DNA from: Rhodospirillaceae bacterium
GTDB lineage: Bacteria > Pseudomonadota > Alphaproteobacteria > Rhodospirillales > Rhodospirillaceae
DNA: 11,236 nucleotides
Assembly: GCA_016937315.1 (NCBI GenBank)
Contig: JAFGWD010000212.1
Coordinates: forward strand, 1-11,236
Direction of reading: 5' to 3'
The notes under the pieces are model-generated. The model was not told the origin of the DNA and did no database searches. It saw only the letters and a list, made by a program, of their open reading frames with translations. Both the position numbers and the translations under genes were made by a program. Below are positions 1 to 7,200 of the stretch, one piece after another; positions within the stretch are counted from its first letter, which is position 1, and each line of letters begins with the position of its first letter.

Positions 1-69
1 CACAGGGTCCGGTTCAAGGCTCGGACCAAAAAGGTGCGTTCGGGCCATTAGAGTAGCGGAGGTTCCCCC

Positions 70-573
70 ATGCAGACCTCGGATTCTTTGTTCGATGTCG
101 AAACCCTCCACCCCATCGAATTGATCGAACAGGTGTTGAGCGCGCGCGACTGGACGTTCGAGCGCCGTGGTGATGATGAACTGGCTGTGGAAATTCCTGG
201 GCGCTGGTGTGATTACGGCGTCTTTTTCGCGCTCGCGACGGAATTGGAAACGCTGCACATCTCGTGTTCTCTTGATATGCGCGTGCCCGAACCGCGCCGT
301 TCTGCGGTTGCCGAACTTTTAGCCCTTGCCAATGAAAAGCTGTGGATTGGCCACTTTGCCTTGTGGGCGGAGGAAGGCTTGCCGATGTTCCGGTATTCCC
401 TGCTTTTGGGAGCGGAACTGACTCTTGGTGCGGATCGCTTGGAATCCCTGATCGATGTGGCGATTAGTGAGTGTGAACGCTTCTACCCGGCCTTCCAGTA
501 TGTGATCTGGGGCGGCAAGAACCCGGCGGAAGCGGTGGAAGCTGCGATGTTGGATACTGTCGGCGAAGCGTGA
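70..573 (+). CDS. YbjN domain-containing protein
   Basis: A 167-aa soluble protein with no signal peptide or membrane segment. The pattern of alternating strands and helices, with a WCDYGVFFAL-type core (about residues 46-55), a central ALANEKLWIGHFALW segment (about 86-100) and an acidic helical C-terminus ending in an AEAVEAAML helix, matches the YbjN family. These are small proteins with a type III secretion chaperone-like fold and no established biochemical activity in most bacteria. The start is supported by GGAGG at 58-62, seven bases before ATG. A strong terminator follows at 600-621, so it is probably transcribed separately from proC. Family assignment is from recognised sequence pattern; the function is unknown. 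Confidence 0.8.
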   Translation: MQTSDSLFDVETLHPIELIEQVLSARDWTFERRGDDELAVEIPGRWCDYGVFFALATELETLHISCSLDMRVPEPRRSAVAELLALANEKLWIGHFALWAEEGLPMFRYSLLLGAELTLGADRLESLIDVAISECERFYPAFQYVIWGGKNPAEAVEAAMLDTVGEA

Positions 574-599
574 GGCTTGTCGGAAACCCGAAAGCACCC

Positions 600-621
600 A
601 AGCCCCCGCGAGGGGGCTTTT
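600..621 (+). terminator. Intrinsic terminator after the YbjN gene
   Basis: A perfect 8-bp stem AAGCCCCC (600-607) / GGGGGCTT (612-619) closed by a GCGA tetraloop (GNRA type) runs into a short T run (618-621). It lies 27 bases after the YbjN-gene stop codon and separates that gene from proC. Confidence 0.85.
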
Positions 622-680
622 GTTATGGCAGGAAGATTGCTATCCCTGTTCCTGAATGATGCAAAAAAAGGACCTGAGAC

Positions 681-1514
681 ATGACCCACGCTAAGATTTT
701 GGTTATCGGTTGCGGCAAAATGGGTGGTGCCCTGGTCTCTGGCTGGTTGGCGACGGGGTGTCCAGAGACGGCGATTTGCGTGGTGGAAGCCTATGCGCCG
801 ACCCGCGAGGTCTGGGCCGCAAAAGGTCTTGTTGCTGTTGAGACCCCGGATCTTCTTCCAGAAGACTTTGTGCCCGATGTGGTGTTGGTCGCAGTGAAGC
901 CTCAGGGGCTGGTGGCGGCCTTGCCGCCGGTCGTCACGTGGGTGCGTGCCGTGTGTGCGGATCATCGGCCCTTGGTGATTTCTATTGTCGCGGGAAAGCC
1001 CATTGCGACGTTTGAGGTGGCCTTTGGTGGACAGACTCCGGTGTTGCGTGTCATGCCCAATACGCCGGCGGCAGTAGGGCGGGGGATTTCCGGCTTGTTC
1101 GCCAATGCGTTGGTGACAGATGGGCAAAAGACCTTGGGGGAAACGTTGCTGGCGGCAGTGGGCGAAGTTGTCTGGCTGGAAACGGAAGACCAGATGCACG
1201 CCGTCACCGCGCTTTCGGGAAGTGGTCCGGCATATGTTTTCCACCTTGTCGAGGCGATGGCGCAGGGCGGTGTCGCTTTGGGGCTTCCTCCCGAGGTGGC
1301 GATGCGTCTGGCACGCGCCACAGTGGTGGGATCGGGTGAGTTGTTGCGGCAAAGTGATGATGATGCCGCGACCTTGCGCGTCAACGTGACCAGCCCTGGT
1401 GGCACCACGGCTGCCGCTCTGAACGTACTGATGAATGCCGATAAGGGGTTCTCGCCCCAATTGACCGAGGCCTTGGCGGCAGCGGCGCAACGGTCACGGG
1501 AATTGGCGGGGTAA
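681..1514 (+). CDS. proC: Pyrroline-5-carboxylate reductase
   Basis: A 277-aa cytoplasmic enzyme that reduces 1-pyrroline-5-carboxylate to L-proline with NAD(P)H, the last step of proline biosynthesis. The N-terminus has the Rossmann dinucleotide-binding motif VIGCGKMGGAL (about residues 8-18). It is followed by VAVKPQ (about 71-76), RVMPNTPA (about 122-129), and the C-terminal dimerisation and substrate-binding signatures TALSGSGPAYVF (about 174-185) and VTSPGGTTAAAL (about 236-247). The length is typical of the family. An AAGGA-like ribosome site lies about 10 bases before the ATG. The gene is preceded by the terminator at 600-621 and followed 91 bp later by csaA on the same strand, so the three downstream + genes could share a transcript. 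Nothing in the sequence looks damaged. Confidence 0.96.
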   Translation: MTHAKILVIGCGKMGGALVSGWLATGCPETAICVVEAYAPTREVWAAKGLVAVETPDLLPEDFVPDVVLVAVKPQGLVAALPPVVTWVRAVCADHRPLVISIVAGKPIATFEVAFGGQTPVLRVMPNTPAAVGRGISGLFANALVTDGQKTLGETLLAAVGEVVWLETEDQMHAVTALSGSGPAYVFHLVEAMAQGGVALGLPPEVAMRLARATVVGSGELLRQSDDDAATLRVNVTSPGGTTAAALNVLMNADKGFSPQLTEALAAAAQRSRELAG

Positions 1515-1605
1515 AAAAAATCAGCGAGGAGGGGCGCGGATCTTTCGCGCAGTCCTTAAGTCTTGGCTTCTGCGTAGAGCGTATGCGTTTTTGGGAAAGG
1601 CGGAC

Positions 1606-1941
1606 ATGACGATCAGCTATGACGACTTTCAAAAAGTCGATATCCGTGTCGGGCGGGTGGTTCGGGCCGAAGTCAATGTGGCGGCTCGTAAGCCTGCGTA
1701 TAAGGTGTGGGTAGACTTTGGGGCGGACATCGGGGAGCTGAAAAGTTCCGCGCAGTTGGCGCGTCATTACACGCCGGAGTCTCTGATTGGGCGTTTGGTG
1801 ATGGGGGTGGTGAACTTCCCAGCTAAGCAAATCGGCCCGGTGCGGAGCGAATGCTTGGTCCTGGGGGTTCCCGACGCGGATGGCGAGGTGGTGTTGCTGG
1901 TTCCGGATTTGGATGTTCCTTTAGGGGGGCGGATGTTTTGA
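1606..1941 (+). CDS. csaA: CsaA-type tRNA-binding domain protein
   Basis: A 111-aa protein consisting of a single OB-fold tRNA-binding domain (EMAP-II/Trbp111 type), close to the usual CsaA length of about 110 aa. Diagnostic motifs are FQKVDIRVGRVV (8-19), LKSSAQLARHYT (45-56), LIGRLVMGVVNFPAKQIG (60-77) and SECLVLG (81-87). Relatives act as dimers that bind the outside corner of tRNA; CsaA has also been described as an export-related chaperone, but the tRNA-binding domain is the safer description. The start at 1606 is preferred over an in-frame TTG at 1591 because AGGCGG lies just upstream of the ATG. Its TGA stop shares a base with the ispZ ATG (TGATG), which suggests translational coupling. 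Confidence 0.9.
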   Translation: MTISYDDFQKVDIRVGRVVRAEVNVAARKPAYKVWVDFGADIGELKSSAQLARHYTPESLIGRLVMGVVNFPAKQIGPVRSECLVLGVPDADGEVVLLVPDLDVPLGGRMF

Positions 1942-2555
1942 TGACGCCCCACACAGAGGATCGTCCCGCTGAGACGGGGATCGCTAAACTGGTTCTGGAA
2001 TTGGGACCTTTGGCCGTGTTTTTCTTCGCCAATGCGCGGGGGGAGCAGTTGCAAACATGGTTCCCGGCGCTAAAGGCGTTGGGTGGGCCGATTTTTGTCG
2101 CTACGGCGGCTTTTATGGTCGCGATTTCAGCCTCTTTGGTGGCGTCGTTGTGGCGGACGCGGCGGTTGCCAGTGATGCCATTGGTTTCCGGTGTCGTGGT
2201 TTTGGTGTTTGGGGCTTTAACCCTGTGGTTGAAAGACGACACCTTCATCAAGATGAAGCCGACCATCGTCAACACCTTGTTTGGCGGAATTTTGTTGGGG
2301 GGCTTGTGGTTTGGGAAGTCTCTGTTGGGGTATGTGTTCGGCGAGGCTTTCCGCCTGACACCGGAAGGCTGGCGTATCCTGACGTGGCGCTGGGGGCTGT
2401 TTTTCGTCTTTTTGGCAATTTTGAATGAAGCTGTTTGGCGCAGTGTCTCCACGGATGCCTGGGTGGATTTCAAAGTATTCGGAATCATGCCGATCACCAT
2501 GGTGTTTGCCATTGCACAGACGCCGCTGCTCCGCAAACACGCCCCCATGGAGTAG
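1941..2555 (+). CDS. ispZ: Inner membrane septation protein IspZ/YciB
   Basis: A 204-aa polytopic inner-membrane protein of the IspZ/YciB (intracellular septation protein A) family. Family signatures are LELGPLAVFFFAN (about 19-31), LTLWLKDDTFIKMKPTIVN (about 93-111) and a C-terminal block from GWRILTWRWGLFF through TDAWVDFKVFGIMP (about 143-184). Five or six hydrophobic segments are visible, roughly at 14-31, 48-71, 77-97, 107-131, 148-165 and 178-193. Relatives affect envelope integrity and cell elongation/division; the molecular activity is unclear. The start is the ATG overlapping the csaA stop; an upstream in-frame extension to 1851 lies wholly inside csaA and is rejected. The CRISPR array begins 7 bp past the stop with no terminator between, so read-through from this gene would enter the array in the crRNA sense. 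Confidence 0.92.
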   Translation: MTPHTEDRPAETGIAKLVLELGPLAVFFFANARGEQLQTWFPALKALGGPIFVATAAFMVAISASLVASLWRTRRLPVMPLVSGVVVLVFGALTLWLKDDTFIKMKPTIVNTLFGGILLGGLWFGKSLLGYVFGEAFRLTPEGWRILTWRWGLFFVFLAILNEAVWRSVSTDAWVDFKVFGIMPITMVFAIAQTPLLRKHAPME

Positions 2556-2562
2556 GCTCTAG

Positions 2563-2995
2563 GCCGTGGTTTACCTACCGGCTCCCCTTTGGTAGGCTAT
2601 TAGCGGCTGGGTATGCGGTTAATTTCAAGCCGTGGTTTACCTACCGGCTCCCCTTTGGTAGGCTTGCGAGGATATGACCATTCTCGCGAACCACGCCGTG
2701 GTTTACCTACCGGCTCCCCTTTGGTAGGCTCCTGGCGCTTGGTATCGTCGTTGAGCCAGCCGCCGTGGTTTACCTACCGGCTCCCCTTTGGTAGGCTCGG
2801 CGCGGTCGCCGGGTCGAGGCCGTGGGCGCCGTGGTTTACCTACCGGCTCCCCTTTGGTAGGCTTGCGATCTCGTGGGTTCAGCGATGCTGCGAGCCGTGG
2901 TTTACCTACCGGCTCCCCTTTGGTAGGCTTCAGAAGTCTTAACACTCTGTACCTCTACAGCCGTGGTTTACCTACCGGCTCCCCTTTGGTAGGCT
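2563..2995 (+). CRISPR. Type II-C CRISPR array, 7 repeats and 6 spacers
   Basis: Seven identical 36-bp repeats begin at 2563, 2629, 2695, 2762, 2828, 2894 and 2960. Each begins GCCGTGGTTTACC and ends TTTGGTAGGCT, with an internal CCTACC/GGTAGG inverted repeat. Spacers are 2599-2628, 2665-2694, 2731-2761 (31 bp), 2798-2827, 2864-2893 and 2930-2959; the rest are 30 bp. The + strand is the crRNA sense because the tracrRNA anti-repeat at 7420-7443 is complementary to the first 24 repeat bases. No terminal repeat is degenerate, so the older end cannot be told from decay. The left end abuts ispZ (7 bp); the right end is 58 bp from the cas2 stop. I see no spacer match elsewhere in the window; the targets are unknown. 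Confidence 0.98.
2570..2598 (+). promoter_or_regulatory. Promoter-like element inside each CRISPR repeat (first copy shown)
   Basis: Repeat bases 8-13 read TTTACC (4 of 6 to TTGACA). Bases 31-36 read TAGGCT (first two and last base of the -10 consensus), exactly 17 bp apart. TGG directly before TAGGCT gives an extended -10 (TGn). The -10 therefore ends at the repeat's last base, placing initiation about 7 bases into the spacer and leaving some 23-24 guide bases. The same design, an extended -10 at the repeat 3' end, is known for Neisseria type II-C arrays. It occurs seven times, once per repeat; the last copy would fire into the flank beside cas2. Activity is inferred, not shown. Confidence 0.6.
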
Positions 2996-3020
2996 ACCTT
3001 TTCGGCAAAGCTTTGGAAAT

Positions 3021-3060
3021 GCTCTGGTTTTTCCCGTTTTAACGCGGGAAAAATCAGAGC
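3021..3060. repeat. Long inverted repeat overlapping the cas2 stop codon
   Basis: A 16-bp stem (3021-3036 with 3045-3060, one G/T mismatch at 3027/3054) encloses an 8-base loop (3037-3044). The arms begin GCTCTG and end CAGAGC. The cas2 TGA (3054-3056) lies within the right arm. It sits between the array and the cas operon, where + strand crRNA transcripts and minus-strand cas mRNA meet. It resembles an mRNA-end hairpin, but the T-rich half comes first on both strands, so it is not a standard intrinsic terminator. It may stabilise 3' ends or act as a double-strand RNase site; this is inference. Confidence 0.7.
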
Positions 3061-3359
3061 AAGACCAACTGTTGAGGGGCAATGGTTTCATTTTTTGTCG
3101 CTTCTCCCAGTAACAGGCGCATACGACCATATTGGCGATTCGTGACGTGCAGTGCCCGGATGCTGCCTTTGGGGGGCAAACGGGACACAATGCGGTGCAT
3201 GTGTTTGTCCACCGCTTCCTCGCCTCGGCAAACCCGTGCATATACTGAGTATTGTAGCATTAAATAGCCGTCATTTTTCAAAAAATGGCGAAAACGTGCG
3301 GCATCGCGACGCTCTGTTTTGCTTCCTACGGGAAGGTCAAAAAACACGAATACCCACAT
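3054..3359 (-). CDS. cas2: CRISPR-associated endonuclease Cas2 (type II-C)
   Basis: A 101-aa Cas2 with the ferredoxin-like N-terminus MWVFVFFDLPVGSKTERRDA; the aspartate of FDLP (D8) is the conserved metal-site residue. The protein continues through FRHFLKNDGYLMLQYSVYARV to the typical C-terminal NRQYGRMRLLLG strand region. Cas2 dimers bridge Cas1 dimers in the spacer-integration complex. The start at 3359 is chosen because a strong GGAGGAG (complement of 3369-3375) lies nine bases upstream and the family begins at this strand. A longer reading from the ATG at 3383 would overlap the cas1 stop as ATGA and add eight residues; its ribosome site is poor, but it remains possible. Third gene of the cas9-cas1-cas2 operon. 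Confidence 0.93.
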   Translation of the reverse strand: MWVFVFFDLPVGSKTERRDAARFRHFLKNDGYLMLQYSVYARVCRGEEAVDKHMHRIVSRLPPKGSIRALHVTNRQYGRMRLLLGEATKNETIAPQQLVLL

Positions 3360-3379
3360 GATGCGTGTCTCCTCCGCTT

Positions 3380-4273
3380 TCATTGTGGGATGTCCGGGAC
3401 AAGGAGATGTGTCACCGAGTCGGTCTCCATGGCTCGTGCAAGGGAGGCTGCGGTCCGTTCAGTGGCTTGCAGCATCGTGACGGTTTCGGCGCCGAGGGAT
3501 GCACTTTCCAAAAGAATGCCGGCCATGGTCCGTCGGTCATTCAGGGTTAGTTCTGTGCTGGCCGAGGTTTTGTTTTGCGCCGTACGCCATGCCAGGATGT
3601 CGACGAAGGGGCGGAAAGGTTCCACCATGTCGTCCGCGAGATTGAAGGGATTGGTGATGCTGGCGTGGTGTATGCCAATGGCGGGCAAAAGACCTGTTGC
3701 AACCAGGGCTCTGGCCATTGCCGAACGAACGATTGCATAACCGTAATTCAGCAATTGATTTCGTAAATCGCCATCGTTATTGCGGCGGAAGTCTTTCCAG
3801 AAAGCGTTCCAGTAGGCTCGCGCTGCACGGGCTTCGAGGTTGTTGGGATCACCAGATCGAACCTGACGCGACATTTCGTGCAATGGACTGGCTCCTGATG
3901 CTCCGACAATCTCCAACGCTTTGGCTTGGTTGGAAATCTTGGCTTGAATCAGCCGTTGCCACAGACGTTTTTGCAAGGGAGCGCGGGCCGCGATTTGGTG
4001 GCGTGCGATTTCGGCTTGCCGGTGGTGGGCGTGGAAGGGCAGGACAACACCGGATGGGGTGTGTGTGGCATCGGTGAGGATGACTGCGATCCCGGCGGAG
4101 GCGCAGGCGGATAACGCGGCACTGGTGAGGGTTGCCTGTGGCGTATCCAGGATAATCCAGGCCAGGTCTTCGAAGGGGAGGCGGACCTCCCCGGTCTCTT
4201 GTGTTACCGATAGTTGGCGGTTGGCGAGAGATAGCCGCGCCGATTGGCTTATGTGCAAACCACGCCATGCCAT
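3380..4273 (-). CDS. cas1: CRISPR-associated integrase Cas1 (type II)
   Basis: A 297-aa type II Cas1, full length. The N-terminal beta domain starts MAWRGLHISQSARLSLANRQL, which is typical of type II. The helical catalytic domain has the metal-binding triad: E147 in NNLEARAARAYW, H202 or H203 in GIHHASITNPFNLADD, and E218 (near D214/D215) in DDMVEPFRPFVD. With Cas2 it captures and integrates new spacers at a repeat. A strong GGGAGG lies seven bases upstream of the ATG. The first 25 bases overlap the 3' end of cas9, and the stop is 20 bases before the preferred cas2 start. This argues for one cas9-cas1-cas2 mRNA. No cas4 or csn2 is present, consistent with subtype II-C. Confidence 0.97.
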   Translation of the reverse strand: MAWRGLHISQSARLSLANRQLSVTQETGEVRLPFEDLAWIILDTPQATLTSAALSACASAGIAVILTDATHTPSGVVLPFHAHHRQAEIARHQIAARAPLQKRLWQRLIQAKISNQAKALEIVGASGASPLHEMSRQVRSGDPNNLEARAARAYWNAFWKDFRRNNDGDLRNQLLNYGYAIVRSAMARALVATGLLPAIGIHHASITNPFNLADDMVEPFRPFVDILAWRTAQNKTSASTELTLNDRRTMAGILLESASLGAETVTMLQATERTAASLARAMETDSVTHLLVPDIPQ

Positions 4274-7200
4274 GTTCTGGCCTCCCGCTTGATTTCATGA
4301 CGTCGGCCCAGTCGGTCAACATGGAATTTCCGTAGACTTTGCAGGGTCCGTGCGCCGATGCCCGTGCGTGTGGCATTTGGGCTGACGTCGTTGTGGAGAG
4401 ATATGGACAAGGCTCCAGTCGAGCTGTCGGCACCACGAAAATACCCTGAGATGACCTCGCCATTGGGTTTGATGACTTCAACAAAGCTGAATTTTCGCAA
4501 GCTGAACAAGAAGTCGTGCTCGGGGCCGATTTGGGGCCAGTCAGCCTTGGGGGTTTTACCCTGAATAGCAAGGCATGGCGGAAGCGGGTAGCCCGTTGGA
4601 TTCATGACTTCGTGTGTGTAAATCGGCACCAAATAGTATTCCCGTTTTCCTTTCGGGGTGGTTTTGCAGAAGACATCAACACGCACCATTTCCCCTCTAT
4701 CCGCCGCACCGTCGCGGATTCGGACATCGACTTTTTTATTGGTACGCACCCGAACTTTGGAAATGACGTCGCCTTTGGGGGAGAGGGGCGGGGCATCTTT
4801 GGGCTTTCCTGCGTCGATCCATGCCTGTAAGGCGGCGATTAAGCCAGCATTGCGGTCTGGGTCCTTGATGGCGGCGAGGTCTTCTTTTTTGAGTTTTTCC
4901 ACGGCCTTACGTTCGTAGACGACTTCAGTTCCCTTTTCTTCGCGGATTTGTCGAATTTCCGCCATGTGTCCTTTTCCGCGTGCACGGTGGTTCTCTGGGC
5001 GAGAGATAAAAACCGTTGCCAATGCCTGGCGGGCCTCTTCGGCAAATCCGGGCCACGGCGGCAACATGCCCAGAAAGTCGCGGGGGAGCCCACGGCGTTC
5101 GGCATCTTGGAAGGCGCGGGTCAGACGTTGCAGGGCGGATTCACTGGTGGCTGCGACGATTAAGGCGTCCAACGCGTGGTGACGATCGTCTTTTGTGCGC
5201 TCACCGGAGGAATTCTTTTTCAGGTCTTGGACTCCCCAGGCGCGGCGGAGCGCATCTGTCAAAGGTCCAGGGCGGGCATAGATTCGTCGTTTCGGATTTG
5301 CACGTGATGGTGTGTCGGGGGTGCTTTGTGATTCGTATAGACCTTCCAGCAAGGCAATCATCGCGCGACAGGCATAACGGGTGTCGTTGAGATTTCGTTC
5401 CCGGAATCGGCTTTCGAGAACAGAAGCATCCCGAAGAAGATAATTTCGCTTTTTCATTCCCTTCATTGTCTTCAAAGCTTCAACGCGAGCGACGAAGACA
5501 GGCCAGCGTTGTGCGTCTGCGCCCAACCACTCAAAGGGGGTTTTGTTGGTTTTTTGTTGATTGGCTTGGGCAAGACACAAGGTCTTGTTCAGGTAACTGC
5601 CATCGCCAGAGCGGCTCCAGGGGAGGATGTGGTCGACTTGGACTGTGTTGTCGTTTGCAATGAGGGCATTTGGTGAAATGGGAGCCCCTGAATACAGACA
5701 AAATCCCTGCTGTTCTTTCCAGAGTTCATAACGGAGCAGGTCATCCCGGCTGTGTGGATCGCATCCAACGGTTTCCCGAAACTCTTGGCGAAGCGAGTCC
5801 TTTGCATCGGTGCGTTTTTTGATGCCGCTTTCGATCTTTGCCCGTTCTTCGGTGCTTTTCCCGACGTCGCGGGCCATTTCAATATGGATGCGATTTGGCA
5901 AGCCATACTCTGCGATGATCGCACGGACCTGTTTCCAGGATTCGGTCAGGGCCTTGCGTGCAATGGGATTGTTGATGGCAGACAGAATGTCCTGTGGGGC
6001 GGTGGTGTGTGCGGTGTGGTCAAATCCAGCTTGTGCACAGGCCTCGGAATAGATTGACCCCTGCTCCAGAAAGGGGATCAAGGTGCGGCATGCGGCGGCT
6101 GAAATATGGGCGGCTTTGGTGAAATCTGCGAAGGCACCGTCTCGTGCTGCGTTCATCAGCGTTTCTCGGACGAGTGAAGGCAGGGCGATTTCGTCCAATC
6201 CCGTACGAATGGTCTCTAAATCGTCTCGGAAGGACAGCACAAAGGCGATGCGGTCCAGTTTATCCGGGGTTTTGCGTAAGGATTGCCAGGGGGCTTCGCC
6301 GATGATTTGGCGCAGAGCATAGGAGCCCGCCATGCTGTTGCCACTCCGCAAAACGACATCTGTGGCTTCTTTCTCCGAGGAGATACCCTCAAATTTCCAG
6401 GACTGAGGCAATGCGATAAGTTTGCGCAGACGCGTGAATGTGACGCCACGGTGCGTGCCAAAGTCGCTGATGGCGTTGCGCCGTTCGTCGGTTGTCAGGG
6501 AACGGCGTTCGTGTCCCGACAAGAGGCGTAGGTTGGCAAGGCGAGAGAGCAGGCGAAATCGTTCAAAGCTATAGGATCTGATCGCCGCACGTGGTTCGTT
6601 GGGGAAAAAGGGGCAGGGTCCAACCTTGTCTTCGCTGTCACCGATGGGGCGTTGTGAAAAGGCTATGGTGGCATAGGTGCTTTGTAGTGTCTCTGTGGCG
6701 AGGACGTTGCCGTGGTGACGCTGGCGCTCAAAGAGAATGGCAATTTCCCGTTCCTGTTCCGCACGCAGAATGGATCGGGAATACTCGCCACTTCGATTGC
6801 GTTTGCGGTTGGTGTATTCCGGGTCGGTGGCGAACATCTCCCCAACCGTGCGATATCCGGCGGCGCGGGATGTGGTTGCTTCCAAGGCACTCAGCATCTT
6901 TGAGTTTTCCTTGGGCGCATTTCGGCCTTTGTCTCGTTTGCTGTTCGACCTGAAGCCACGATGGATGGCAATGTGCAACAGAACGGTTGCCAGTTCCTCC
7001 CCTGATAGAGGCCGGTTGAGCCCTTCAACCCGAAGGCCCCAGGGGTCGAAACCTTTTTTGTTGAAGTCGTCGGCGGAGATTTCAGGCAGTAAGCCATGGG
7101 TACGACACAAAGCCCGAATGGCTTTTTTGCGTTGTGCGCGACGGCGTGTCACACGACGCGTCAGGCGGAATTCACGGCGGAGTTGATTGGTTGGAGTCCG

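Noticed and set aside
1..69. Possible RNA gene or upstream gene end in the first 69 bases
   Set aside because: I see only the ribosome site of the YbjN gene (58-62); no tRNA fold, terminator or supported coding frame is evident.
483..1490. Long minus-strand open frames opposite proC and the YbjN gene
   Set aside because: They are antisense shadows of well-supported genes in GC-rich sequence, with arginine- and histidine-rich composition and no recognisable family.
2435..3042. Several open frames across the array, on both strands, encoding repeated peptides such as PWFTYRLPFGRL or GLPTGSPLVG
   Set aside because: They are translations of the CRISPR repeats in different frames; the periodicity is that of the repeat-spacer unit, with no ribosome sites or protein family.
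3021..3060. Calling the cas2-end hairpin an intrinsic terminator
   Set aside because: On either strand the T run is in the 5' arm and no T run follows the stem, so it is reported as an inverted repeat only.
4254..4265. GCAAACCACGCC, 10 of 12 bases like the complement of the repeat start, at the cas9/cas1 junction
   Set aside because: It is short, does not extend, has no following hairpins or terminator, and encodes the conserved start of Cas1. The anti-repeat at 7420-7443 is far better.
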